A stretch of 64,000 bases of DNA from Cinnamomum chago (taxonomy: Eukaryota; Streptophyta; Magnoliopsida; Laurales; Lauraceae): positions 94,495,501 to 94,559,500 of the forward strand of contig CP142452.1 in the NCBI GenBank assembly GCA_038049695.1. Direction: 5' to 3'. Below the pieces are notes generated by a model. The model worked only from the letters and a program-made list of their open reading frames with translations. It searched no databases and had not been told where the DNA came from. Of the stretch, positions 35,201-47,015 are shown one piece after another; the first letter of the stretch is position 1, and the number at the start of each line of letters is the position of its first letter. A program made the translations under genes and the position numbers.

Positions 35201-36945
35201 CGCCATTGGAGTAGGCTCTAATGCCCCACTTTTTGTTGTATAGAGAAAAATGCAACAGCTGTAAAGAGTGATAAGGAAAACAAAAGGGTCGGGTTCTGAT
35301 CTTCCCAGTTTCCCATCCCATTAATTTCCCTTTAAATGAAGAGACTCAGAGACTCTCTCTCTCTCTCTCTCTCGGCTAGGCTGCAGAGGTATTGTACTGC
35401 ACGCACAACTGCTTCTGTCTCTGCACGCTGTGCATGTCGGCACCATGCAAGGGCACGAGTACTCTTTGAACAGATGATTCATATTAAATACTTCGATGAA
35501 AATTGTAAACATGCACAGCCGGAGCATTTTAAATTCGTCCCTGTTGCATTTTAGTGGCCCCACATGCGACAATGGGCAAGTGCCAAGTGGGTCGTTTGTA
35601 TTCCAGCCTTCTACTGGGGATGGTTTGTGAAAATGGAATTTATTTATGTAAATTTATATATATATATATACATGTTTTACATATGCCAAAAAATAACGGG
35701 CGTAAAATAAAATACCATTTTTTTTTATTTTGTTATGGAAATACCATGCTTGAAACTTGGAAGCACCGTTTTCATATGAGAAAATGATATGGTGTGGAAA
35801 AAGAAACATCAGCAAATTTTTTACGTCAATCTTTCTATAATTCAGCAAGTTTCCAACAGCGTTTTAATGGTAGAAATAGTGGGTCTCAACTACAGTGAAA
35901 GGATTAAATTAGAAATTGAAATCAAGTCATTTTTTCTATCTTTTGCATCTAAAAACACATAAAAGTTTAAGATATGGAACTTTATAAATTGAAGTATAAC
36001 ATATCTATGAAAATATTGAATGTATGGATCATGAATTTGGGACCAACAATAGTGTAGATAATCAAAAAGTGGGATTTATATGTTAATGTGTTTTCACATT
36101 TTCCTTGGTAGTTGTAAAGACTTAAGATATCAAACTTCCTATCTTGTGGTTTATCATTTGTATGAGAATATTAAATAGTTCAGATCATGCCTTGAGGCCC
36201 ACAACAGAATAGAAAATCAAATCTATAGAATTAGTTTTTACATTTTGGTGTTTCCAATATATTTCTCAAAGTCTGAACTTTTGAGGTATAAAATAAGCTT
36301 CTTAAGTCTTTTTTGCTCAATAAAAAAGTTTGAATGTATGACTACAAAAAGATTCAATCTGATTGACCCACTGCGAAGAGAAATGAGAATCCTTCGCGTT
36401 TTGGAGTAAGCCCGAGAATTGAGTGGAAAATAGTTCTGTGTCATTTTCACTCCTAAAATTAAGCATGTAATACAATAATAAGTACAAAAAAATGTATTCA
36501 TATATATTTTAATATTCTTACATATATAAATGCCAGCAAACAAATGACCGCAGGAAATATCCCTCGGTCCTTTCTCCGAAGAATAATAATCTTTATTTCA
36601 AATCACTTGACACTCACTTATTTTATGGGATTGAGTTGCTAGGAACTCATGGTAAAATATGTTCCAACAATACATTAGACAACAGTTTATAAGAAGTCAT
36701 TAGTGAAGCTGTATAACCAAAATGAGAGTTTTTGCAAGGCTAAACACCAATTTATTTTACATAATCAATATCAAACTGCATGATGACCATCACTTTAAAA
36801 CACGATTCGTACATTGTATCACAGAGCAAAAAGTTTAATATATTGGTTAAAATATTGGTATCACAATGATAAACTCTTTATGCCCTTTTTGCACACAATT
36901 ATTTTTTTATAGTAATGAAATAGATAAAAACTACAATCTCCATCT
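32295..36945. other. Long gene-free stretch
   Basis: No supported gene. A 132-codon minus-strand frame at 32771-33169 has no recognisable domain. Simple repeats: (AT)n at 34408-34421 and 35658-35670, (TC)n at 35353-35374. At 35940-36230 two roughly 125-bp degenerate units share TTTAAGATAT(G/C)(G/A)AAC and CCCA(C/A)AA(C/T)A words. Confidence 0.5.
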
Positions 36946-36954
36946 TTAAAAGTA

Positions 36955-37400
36955 GAGGATTTTACAAAAAAAAAAAAAAAAAGTTTAGATGACCAGTGAC
37001 CCCAAAAGATCATTTTAATCGTCCATGCACCAGATCAGTCATTTTGCTCGAAAATATTTTTTTTTAATACTTTCTATTAGCATTCCTAGCGACTTTAGTT
37101 TTATAAAGTTAAGGGTTGTTAAGGACCCTGCGGTGTATACAAAGTAGAACAAAATAAGGTTTTTTTGTCTTCTCTTTCATTGTCAATGAGTTATTTTTTC
37201 TTCACCAAGTCGTCTGCACCAGGCACTGACGCTGCGGTCCCCTCCAACATCCTCTTCCTCTCCCTCCTACCAACTGTGGTCCTTTTCCACATCCTCTTTG
37301 TCAAAGGTATGTGCTTTTGGATGCTTCTCTTTGGCATTTTCTGAGTTGTCTGTGACGTTCTTGTCTTCAAAGTCTTGCCCTTATTACGTCTCCATGTAGG
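36955..37400 (+). repeat. Left TIR of the MULE
   Basis: Aligns as an inverted copy with 47016-47468 over about 450 bp. Shared words include CATTTTGCTCGAAAAT, GACCCTGCGGTGTATACAAA, TTATTTTTTCTTCACCAAGT and TATGTGCTTTTGGATGCTTC. Similarity fades near CTCCATGTAGG. Nearly 450 bp of identity-rich TIR usually contains the promoters of MULE genes. Confidence 0.85.
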
Positions 37401-38277
37401 TTGACTTGCTTCCCCTCCATAGGTCATTCACACCTCTTGAAAACCATTAAAGCAACATGCCTTTGTTTGGTGGAGAACATTAAAGTTCATATGATACACT
37501 GATTGGGGCAGAGCAATGGAAATGTGAAGTTTGTATGGTGCCCTAAAACATGATTTTCTACTTTTGATAAACCCTTTTCATGTGACCATTTCTGCATGCA
37601 TCTCAGCATCTTTTTCCCCCACATCATCACATCATTAAAAAAAAAAAATAGATAGAGAATTGAAATCAAAGTGTTTGTGTTTTTCTTTTCCTTTCCAATA
37701 TAAATGCTTTTGTCATGATAAGAAGAAATGTAGTATTTTTATCACGGCCAAGATAGAGATTGTGTGCAAACATCTTTGATAGGAATTTTTATGTTTTTAT
37801 TTTTCATTAACATTGATGTGAGAATAATATGGACCAAAAGAAATGTCAGCATACATTGGAATTTTGAGTTTTAGAGAAACTCGTAGATAATGTAGAGAAA
37901 ATGATTTGAAATGAGTTATGTGATTAGAAAGAACGTAGAGAATCATATATGATAAAAATGTTTTTCCTTTGATTATCACTTGGGTTTGTTGTAAAATTAG
38001 CAAGATTAATCGAATCAATGTTATCAAAACTAATTGTACCACTGCCAATGAATAGCCCTACTTACCGGTCAACTTTCAAATGGACTTGTGGTATGGAACA
38101 GATGTTCCTCTTGCAAATTGGATATGTTCATTGAAGAATGTTTGTTATTACTATTACTAATTAGTTAACTAACTAATATTAATTACTTTGGATGTTGATG
38201 TCCTAACAATATTACATTAGGATGGTAATTTTAAATCTAATCTCAAACGTCCTCAATATATTGCCGGAAAATAGAAG

Positions 38278-39393
38278 ATGAGGCATCTCCGGAAAATAAT
38301 AACATATATTGAGCTTGTGAACGTTGCACTTGAAGCATCAAACTGGGAAGCAAGTGTGGAAGCCTTGTACATAAAGCACATTCTTCACAATGGAAGTTTT
38401 TATTCATTGATAGACATTGATGATGACAATGATGTTAATGGAATGTTCAGAACTTCGGCGACTGATCCAAAAAATAATATATTGTTGTTTGTTGAAAGAA
38501 GGGAAGGAGACGCATATGCTACCAAAGAAACCCTACAAACCAGGTTCGTACATAGTGATATTTATTTTTAACCCACAAGTGTGTTCATATAAATCCAAAG
38601 TTAATTAATCCATGTATTTTTTGTGCAGGAACCATAAGAGGCAAACAAATCAACATCAGTGGGAAGTCATGATCAATGAAATTAGGTTAATCAAAGACAA
38701 AGTGTTGGTGATCGGGGCACACATGAAAGAATTTCCCACTATCGACTTGAATGAGGATTGCGATTTCAATTTTTCATGTGACCATTTCTGCATGTGAACG
38801 TTGCACACGAAGCATCAAACTAGAAATCATGTGTGGAAGCCTTGTGTATAAAGCACGTTCTTCACAATGGAAGTTTTTATTCATTGATAGACATTGATGA
38901 TGACAAGGATGTAAATGGAATGTTCAGAGAAGTACTTGTATAGCGAAATGGAATAATCTCGTAGACTGCACGTTCGTGTCGTAGGTTTGGTAAAGTTTCA
39001 AGTGCAATCAGCTGAGTACGTGATGTTGTCAATTTCGAGTGCAGATCATGCTCGTGCCACAGATGGGAAGTAATGGGAATCACATGCTCACATGCTATGG
39101 CTGCAATGAAAGTTCGGAATATCGATCCATATGATTACTGTGAGCATTGGTACCACACATCCATGTATCAAATGACCTACATCGAGGTTTTACATGCCAC
39201 CCGTGTAGAAAGCGGTGAGAATCATGCTCTTGCGAACGCGTTCTTCCCCTGTTAGCAAGTAAGCAGCCGGGCCTGCCAAAGAAGAATAGGGTTCGGGTGG
39301 AAGATCGCAACAGTGTTAGAAGGGTTGTAACCTGTTTCAACTATAAAGAGAGGGGACACAATCAGGGGACCTGCTGTAATCCACCCGTTGTTC
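38278..39393 (+). pseudogene. MuDR-like transposase remnants lacking the catalytic core
   Basis: 38278-38543 encodes an N-terminal MULE region (HNGSFYSLIDIDDDNDVNGM). It splices in phase to 38629-38797, which ends in a stop. 38797-38931 then repeats, with changes, bases 38322-38450, so part of the first exon is duplicated. A jump follows directly to the C-terminal part: a SWIM zinc finger (CSCHRWEVMGITCSH, then AMAAMKVRNIDPYDYC) at about 39027-39240, and a CCHC-like knuckle (CFNYKERGHNQGTC, second Cys replaced by Tyr) at about 39335-39376. The whole DDE core between these parts is absent. The segment at 38775-38797 also matches 37577-37600, another sign of rearrangement. Confidence 0.8.
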
Positions 39394-39744
39394 AGTAGAG
39401 GAACCAGTTTTTTATTTTTTGTTGTCTTTTGTCACATGTAATTTGATGAGATTTGCTTATGCATATGAAGAAGACAAATTGTATGACAGGTAATTGACAT
39501 TTTGTTTCACATGTTTTTTTATGGCTTCTTTATACATACGAACAACAATGTAATCAGAAGAAATATAATAACATGTCAATGACATTTTGGGTTTTATCAG
39601 ATGTAATGATCCATCTGACTACTTCTTGCTTTTTGTTAACATTATAATTTCCATCGCTTCGTTGGATATCCATCTGCATATATTTATGCTGGAATGGACC
39701 TTATTTGCCCATCAAAACTATTTCTAATATGCACTATATTTTAA

Positions 39745-40035
39745 TATGTAAAGGTCGTTAGGGACCCTTATTTATAAGAAATATAGGTCGCTGGGGACGC
39801 TGAGAAGGAAATAGATGATGTTCGATGGTTCCCTAGCGACCTATATATATAACTAATGTAGGTTGTTAGGGACACTATGAATGAAACAGAAGTTGTTTTA
39901 TGGGTCGTTAGAGACCCTTAGCAAATAACTAACCTGAATCGTTAAGGACATTGGGAAGGATCTCAATGCTATCGTATGGGTCTCTTAGGACCCTTATCTA
40001 TAACAAATATAGGTCGATGGGGACGCTGAGAAGGT
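39745..40035. repeat. Array of GGTCGYTAGGGACNCT words inside the MULE
   Basis: About eight degenerate copies in about 290 bp (near 39752, 39786, 39823 inverted, 39857, 39901, 39935, 39988 and 40010), several followed by GAGAAGG. The same word occurs in both TIRs (GGTCGCTAGGGACG near 47325, CCTAGCGAC near 37087). The array lies between the 3' ends of the two convergent genes. Confidence 0.75.
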
Positions 40036-40404
40036 TTTCTATTTTTAAATCATGGTGAATTAACATCAAGTGATTCTTTTTTACAATTATGGACTCATGT
40101 TTGCCCTGTACAGTGATATCCATTCTTCCAAAACAACAAATTTATTAAATCATACATCAACTTCAACTTTAATCATACATCAACTTCAACTTCAACGAAC
40201 ATGATCCAGCCAAACAACAATTTCATTATATCATTTCACCCAAAATAACAAGTTCATTACACCATACATAAACTTCAACTTAAATTTTTTTTTGTTCCAA
40301 ACAATATGTTCATTATAGCATTTTCACCCAAAAGAATAAGTTCATTACAACGATTTTAGTAAAACAGATACTATTAAGGGCTTGATTTCATCCGTAACAG
40401 AACT

Positions 40405-40779
40405 TTACATAGGTGGGAGGTTTGGAAGTTGAAGCCAATCAGCATTCAACAACCAGCTTCTCTTGAAGATCTCAACCAAGAACTTTCGTCGGTAATACAT
40501 AATGTAAGCTTGGGTGAACCTTATCTGGTGACGGTGTATGCAGTGGTCTGCGTATTCAATCGCAAAGAGACCACAATCTGTCACATTTTGCTGATATGGG
40601 ATGTCAGTCTTTGTCACGGAAGTCAAAACCCAAGGCTCACCCCATCTGTAATCTCCAAATCGCTGTGTCAACCACAATCTTTGTTTACAAATTGAATGGG
40701 AAAAACAGTCAATAAATAAGAGCAGGCGAAATGGCAATCCATGAATAACAGGAACACCACATGTGGGTATTGTACTCAT
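40405..40779 (-). pseudogene. Ulp1-type (C48) SUMO-protease catalytic segment of the MULE
   Basis: The segment reads TDIPYQQNVTDCGLFAIEYA. The Q-N-x-x-D-C-G signature contains the nucleophile Cys and the oxyanion Gln of Ulp1 proteases that cleave SUMO. WVLTSVTKTDIPYQ just before it fits the strand preceding the active-site loop. The catalytic His and Asp regions are not in this 124-codon frame and would lie in earlier exons, which were not found with confidence. In MULEs this protease is a passenger gene of unknown role. It faces the transposase remnants tail to tail. Whether a full protein is still made is doubtful. Confidence 0.75.
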
Positions 40780-42825
40780 GAAACTATCGCAAATGTTCTG
40801 ATGATAATGGTCGCTCTTCGAGACATCTTCAAGTTATAATCAAAAGCAACAATATTAACCAATAACAATATTACATCAATCATTCCTAATTCTTTCATTT
40901 ATATGACAAAAGAGAGAGTATATGCATACAGAAAGGTAATCATCATCCTTACAAAGAGGCCACAACAGATTTATATTGCCATAAACTCAAAGAGGGTCGG
41001 GCTCAATCCATGTGTAGACTCTAATTAAGCTGCTGAATTTAAAGAATGCATTTGTTGGAGAGGGAAAAAGATAACGTTTTATTTAATTTGTTCATTTGGG
41101 CATTAATTTCAGTTTACACAGGTGGAAAGGGGAAGTTGGGTATTCATTATAGCGGCCTAGTGATCGCTTGCAATTTGGTTGAGACTTTCCACATAAGGTG
41201 TTTGTTTAAGAGTAACGGCCAATGTGATTGAACTGTTGAAGGTGTTTGTTTTTGTAATAGAAGTCATTCAAGTTAAGAACAGATGTAAACCCCCTAATAT
41301 GTAAAATTAGTAAATAACATGAAACACCGTATGATTACTAAGTTATTTGGAGAAATCTTATAATAGGCTTCTTATTTAGAGAAATATTATAACAAATATT
41401 TAATGTGAAGGAATTGGTCATGTAAGAGTGAGACACAACTGTACAGCTGTAAATACTTTGAACAAATTAGTACTAGAAAGGTGGTGGGTGTGGCCCAACC
41501 CAACAACAATTGATGATAATAAAATGCTCAAATTGCATTTCACATACTAAAGAAATACATGCAAGGTCGGTTAAAATGATTTTTTGAGCCCATTGGTAAC
41601 ATAATCTGTTTTTTTTTTTTTGTAAAATCCTCAAAAAAAAAAAAAAAAAAAAAAAATTAACGCTGGTTGTCAACAAAATTTACTCTAATTGACATATTCC
41701 CCTCCTCTATCCAGGCTTGGAACCGATAGTAAAATCTGGCAAATTTATTAATCAAGTAATTAGATATGAACCAAAAATTCTAGCAAAAACTCATCATTCA
41801 CCCTGCCTGCTCTTTGAGTCACATAGGCTATAGAATTTTCATTTTTATATCCCAAATCAGGATATACAACTTCATAGGTAAGACCTGAAACTGAAAGAGG
41901 GACAATTTGAGTTAGGAGGGAAAAGCAGTTGCCAATCAATAACTAGGGGGTTTTAGAAGCTGAAAGGTGCAATGTCACCCTTTTTCATCAACCTGCTACC
42001 TCACTTTCCCAAATTGAATTGTTTAATTAAAACTGAATTTTTCTATTGGTTTTCCCAATTTACCCAAATTCACAATTCTAGTCATCAAACAAAATTCAAA
42101 ATCAAACAAACAAAACTCCTAATTTCTGCAATTTCCATGAATCCATCTTTACTAAAAGCTTGGAGTCATCAACCAGTCATTTGCTGGCATAAACGATGGT
42201 GCCACAAAATATTAATTTATTAATTAAAGTGCTTCTCAGAACAGGACAAGTACACTGAAAGGTTAAAAAAAAACCCACAACCATAACCCAGCAAAACACA
42301 AACATAAAAAAGTAGAAGGCCTAAACACCAAAACACTGAAAAACAACCAGAGACAAATAGGGACTAGACAAAGCATAAAGGGGGCTTAGTGCTTACAGAT
42401 GACCCACCAGAATATACACTTTATTTCCTAATGAATTTGTACACTGCCATTGCAGCAACCACTATACTTCTTTGTAATAAGGAGTGGTTACAGAGCCATT
42501 TGTTTAAAAATGAAAAAAATGCCTTTAATGCCCCATCTCTCTAATCGATATACATAATAAGAGGAAAACAAGTTTCTATATTTGAGACAACTCTATGTAT
42601 ATAGGTGGGTGACCATTAAGAATATCATGCACAAAAGAATTTTGGTACTGCCCTAGCTATTTTTAATTTAGACCATCCACTGAAATTTTAAAAAAAATAA
42701 CGCTTAAAAACGTTCATATAAACCATCAAACCAAAATAAAAAATAAACATGAACCATGCCATTCAACAAAATTTTAAAATAATTAGTTTGAATAGAGATT
42801 AGAGCGATGAATTTGAAGACTCAAT

Positions 42826-43071
42826 TCAAGAACTTGATTTATTTGTGCATTTGTCTTTTGCAAGCGATATAGAACCGAAAATAATAGAATCCACCTTTCT
42901 AGGGTTCTCTGCCCATTGTTTTCCAGAAAGGGCTAAAGCCATTTTTAGGGCATTTTTCTTGCTATCAGATAATGCTGCACAAGGAAGACAAAGAAACCCT
43001 TTTAGAGAGGTGATTCTCAAGTAGAGAGTAGATGTTTGCCACGATGAAACATTAACCAAAGCAAAAGGCAT
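42826..43071 (-). CDS. Possible first exon of the right-hand MULE gene
   Basis: An 81-codon frame starts with ATG at 43071, immediately inside the right TIR, where MULE genes usually begin, and reads towards the Ulp1 segment on the same strand. No domain is recognised (MPFALVNVSSWQTSTLYL...). Alternatives are a captured host fragment or chance. Between 40780 and 42825 no other convincing exon was seen; a long A/T tract lies at 41631-41656. Confidence 0.35.
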   Translation of the reverse strand: MPFALVNVSSWQTSTLYLRITSLKGFLCLPCAALSDSKKNALKMALALSGKQWAENPRKVDSIIFGSISLAKDKCTNKSSS

Positions 43072-44442
43072 AGAGACTGTGAGAACCCGACCCCTAATTT
43101 CCTGGATTAGTGTTGTTTTATTTGTGAATTAGTTTCTTTTAGTGAGATTAGTATTTGTTGGGTTGAGTTTGTCAGCTACAATGATTTTTCACTAGTTTTT
43201 GGGAGTTTTGAGTGCCTTTGTGATTAGTGAGACCCTTTGGGGGTTCTTTTAGTGACTTTGCGCATGATTGGGAGATTATTCGAAATTTCCAAGAATTTTT
43301 GTTTTAGCATTGTTTGACTTATTTTGTTAATCTCTACAACTTTCGTGTTGACTTCGTCCTCATTCGAGACCCCGAAACCCTACTTTCCTAATGTTAGGGG
43401 CAAAACAGTCTTTTCACACTAAATCTGGACCCAAATTTTGAGATCCCAAAACCATGCCAAAATTATACTTTTTGAAAACTAGATTTTATGAAAAACATTT
43501 TCCTCTTTTTCGTCGATCGCATCCGAGGCCCAGAAATTGATGTTTTACCCTTGAAAAGTTTTAAGTGTGGTGGGGCCCACACCCACCCATTATAAAAAGC
43601 TAACTCTCCCCTCTTCTCACTCATTCATTGCAGCCCAAAGGGGGAGTTCTGCAACTGAGCTTCTCCTCCCTTTTCTTCTTGTTTTCTCCTCCCCATTCAT
43701 GGAGGAAACCCTTGCCATTTGGAAACCCAACCATGCAATCTTCTTCCCTCTCTCTCTGACTTCCCATGGATGCTATTTTTGTGCAAAACCATGGTGGGCA
43801 GCCCCTATTTCAAGCTTCTTCTTGTTGATTGATGACCCTAGAGGTAAGGACTTTTTTCCATCTTCTATTGTTGAGCTATGGTTTTCCCTTAGGTTCTATT
43901 TCCTAGTTTGGTTTGGACCCATTCCTTGTTTTTCTTGATTTGCCATTTTAGGGTTTGTAATGGGTTTGTTGTGGGGGTTTTTGGCTATCCTTGTAGGGTT
44001 TCTTGAGAATGTTTAGAGTGTGATTAGAAGCTTGGTTTGCTAACTTGGACCCAAGGCAAGTGGATGATTTGATTTTTATAAGCTTTCAATGATTTTTGGT
44101 ATTTTCCACTCATGCTTATTTATTGCTTTGTTTTGAGATAAATGTTCATGCTAGAGTATTAATGGTGCATTTATATCATATAGATGTGTTGGTTCATAGC
44201 GTTTAATTTCCACTTGTTTTGTCCCAAATGCACTCTTATGTGAAATGGTTTCCTTCTTTCTTTCTTTCTTTATATTGGATTGGATGTTGATGGAGGAGAA
44301 TGGAATGGATAATTGTAAGAGATTTGATGTTGTTTGAATGAAGTTTTGGACTCCTCATTGGATGTATAAAAGTGGCTAGAAAGAGGTTGTAGAAGGAAGA
44401 GATAGAGAGGAGCTGAACTGCCCCGAAATCAGTTTATGGACA

Positions 44443-44715
44443 GTTCGCTCGAGCGAACATGACACTTCGCTCGAGCGAAGTGTCCAGAAAAGGGTTCGGA
44501 GCATTCCAGAAGGTTGGTCGCTCAAGCGGACCCTTGGTCGCTCGAGCGGACATCCCAAAACTTGTTCCAGAGAGTTGTTAGTTCGAGCGAACTAAAACTT
44601 CGCTCTAGCCAATGAGTTCACTCGAGCGACCTCAACTGCGCTCGAGCGAACCCACCCAGACAACCATTCCAGAGAGCTCCTCGCTCGAGCGAACTCTCCG
44701 GTTCGTTCGAGCGAT
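44443..44715. repeat. Palindrome array of copy D (core TCGCTCGAGCGA)
   Basis: Ten exact or near copies of TCGCTCGAGCGA occur in pairs 15-22 bases apart, with pairs repeating about every 60 bases and separated by TTCCAGA(A/G) words. The core is a perfect 12-bp palindrome. Confidence 0.9.
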
Positions 44716-45367
44716 GAGCTTTATTGGTCAAAGGCTATGTTTGGGACAATGATGAACTATTCAAACGTATTGGGACTATTCATTGGGAACCCCTCTATGT
44801 TAGGGAGATTTACTACGCAATGTATGAGGCCATTTGAGAAAGAAACCATATCACGAAGATGTCATTTGAAGTTTTGAAAATTCAAAGTGTATAAGGAGCC
44901 CGGAATGTTCCCAAACACAAAGAGTACCAAATTGTTATTAGATTGACATACGGGATCCCTATTCACTTCAAATAAATCTTGAACCCGATACTTTACCCGA
45001 AATTCCAATTGTTTATTGTACTTTATCGATCCCGAGATTTATACTACTTGCCTTGTTTTCCCAAAAGCATTGCACCACATGAAACGACAGTGTGCCCTTG
45101 AGCACCCACGTCTTGCCTGTTTATTTATTTGTACTTGATTTACTTGCACATGTCTCAATTTGTTATTTGACCTATGAGTCGGCACCACTAAGCTTGGATA
45201 ACCCTGTTGGTCTGATCAACCGACTTGGAGATCCCCCTCTTGTCCCGCTAGCTGCAGTTTGGATCCCGCTATCCGGTTATTACCGTGGTCTTGTCCCGAT
45301 ACCGCAGATTGCTACTGTGGTTCCAGATGCCCAGCTCGCTACCGTGGTCATGTATAATAAATGTATA

Positions 45368-45489
45368 TGTATTTATGAGATCCACAATTTCTCCTCACCT
45401 CGAGTTACTGAGATCAGTGCCTAGCTATTGTATTTATGAGATCCACTGTTTCTCCTCACCTCGAGTGACTGAGATCAGTGCCTAGTTAT
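45368..45489. repeat. 61-bp tandem duplication in copy D
   Basis: Two near-identical units beginning TGTATTTATGAGATCCAC and containing CTCACCTCGAGT and GATCAGTGCCTAG. Confidence 0.85.
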
Positions 45490-45702
45490 TGCTCTGTCAC
45501 TTTAGTGATAGAGGACTTAGCTTCGTGTGGTTGCCATCTTGCTAGTTCCCGATTCCTTGGATACCCTACATGTTTTATATTGCTTATTTGTTTTCCGGTA
45601 AATGATTCATTTCTTTTATGAAAGTTATTATTTAAACAGGTGTTAATATTTTTCAAGGTTAATTCAGTTATTGCTATATTGTTTCTCGTTCCTTATACAT
45701 AC

Positions 45703-46395
45703 ACATGTTTTAAATGAATACCCAATTTCTTAAATATCCGTGCTTTTAAATATGTTTTACATGACACTTGTTTTGTCAGATCCCTATGTTTTTACATATT
45801 TTAAATGAATACCCGATTTCTTAAATATCTGTGCTTTTAAATATGTTTTACATGACACTTGTTTTGTCAGATCCCTATGTTTTTACATGTTTTAAATGAA
45901 TACCGGATTTGTTAAATATCCGTGCTTTTAAATATGTTTTACATGACACTTGTTTTGCCAAATCCCTATGTTTTTACATGTTTTAAATGAATACCCGATT
46001 TGTTAAATATCCGTGCTTTTAAATATGTTTTACATGACACTTGTTTTGCCAGATCCCTATGTTTTTACATGTTTTAAATGAATACCCGATTTGTTAAATA
46101 TCCATGCTTTTAAATATGTTTTAAATGACACTTGTTTTGCCAGATCCCTATATTTACCCATGCTTTAAATGAATACCCGGTTTGTCGAATACTCATGCTT
46201 TTACATATGTTCCAAATGCACGTTTGTTTTGTCAGACCTCTATATTTACACAAGTTTTAAACGAACACCCGATTGTCAAATATCTGTGCTTTGATAGATG
46301 ATGTAAATGAACATTTGTTTTGTTAGATCTCCATGTTTAACTCATGCTTTAAACGAATACATGTTTTGTCAGAGATCCACGATTTTCCACCTGTT
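45703..46395. repeat. 91-bp tandem array in copy D
   Basis: Units start ACATGTTTTAAATGAATACC at 45703, 45794, 45885, 45976 and 46067, exactly 91 bp apart, then two to three more diverged units. Each contains GTGCTTTTAAATATGTTTTA and GACACTTGTTTTG. The first five are very similar, so the array expanded recently. Confidence 0.9.
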
Positions 46396-47015
46396 TGATT
46401 ATATGCAGCAATTGATCAAATAGCATGATTTATCATATGTTTTAATTCTCAGCATATTTATTATCTTTTCATCCACCTGCCGGACCGTCGTGTCTGACCC
46501 ACTACTTTTGGTACTCAGGTCCAGACTTCTTCGTCCCGTGATGAGTACTTTTGTTGGCTGTGGAGCCATGTTTTGCAGGTCGTTTTGTTGGCTATGTCAT
46601 GTAGACATTGAGCTTGACATCGGAGTTGCGTCACATATGGGTGGTGGTTATTAACTTGTTATTGTATGACTTTTTTCAGCCTTTTCTTGGGATTCTTAAT
46701 TAATGTACATTGATAATTGTAACTTGAACACATATGGGAATGTAATATCCTGTTACTATCAGCTCTGTACTTTGTTGTGATGGTTACTCCAGTCTGATAT
46801 GGTTCTTGATATAATAGTTATATGCTAGAGGTTGAGTGCGACGCGGAATCCAATGACCACGGACTCCGGGTTGTAACGCCACGAAAGCTTCCGCAAAATA
46901 TTCAGAGTGTGTTGGAATGTGTCGTCTTCACACACACGCGGATCTTGGGAGAAGGAAAAATATATGTACCCTTAATCCCATTCGCGCCCCGAGATTCTGG
47001 TTTGGGGGCGTGACA

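Larger units (their letters stand above)
43078..47015 (+). mobile_element. LTR-like fossil element, copy D (3.9 kb), inside the MULE right TIR
   Basis: Starts TGTGAGAACCCGACCCC and ends TTTGGGGGCGTGACA, flanked by GAGAC (43073-43077) and GAGAT (47016-47020), a 5-bp duplication with one mismatch. In sense order it has ATTATAAAAAGC (43589), a CT-rich leader, a donor-like GAG|GTAAGG (43842), a ten-member palindrome array (44443-44715) and a segment with GAGTCGGCACCACTAAGCTT (45177) shared with copy C. A 61-bp duplication and a 91-bp tandem array follow. No gag or pol. It is the longest copy because of its internal repeats. It inserted after the MULE. Confidence 0.75.

Noticed and set aside
35240-35560. 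Promoter or microRNA-like locus around the (TC)n tract
   Set aside because: No known microRNA sequence or convincing hairpin was recognised by eye, and no gene follows.
37191-37427. Basic open frame in the left MULE TIR
   Set aside because: The TIR is non-coding and is repeated inverted at the right end, where the same frame is not maintained.
43567-43938. 123-codon open frame inside copy D
   Set aside because: It is the CT-rich leader read as protein, downstream of a TATA-like box and crossing a donor-like site; not conserved in A, B or C.
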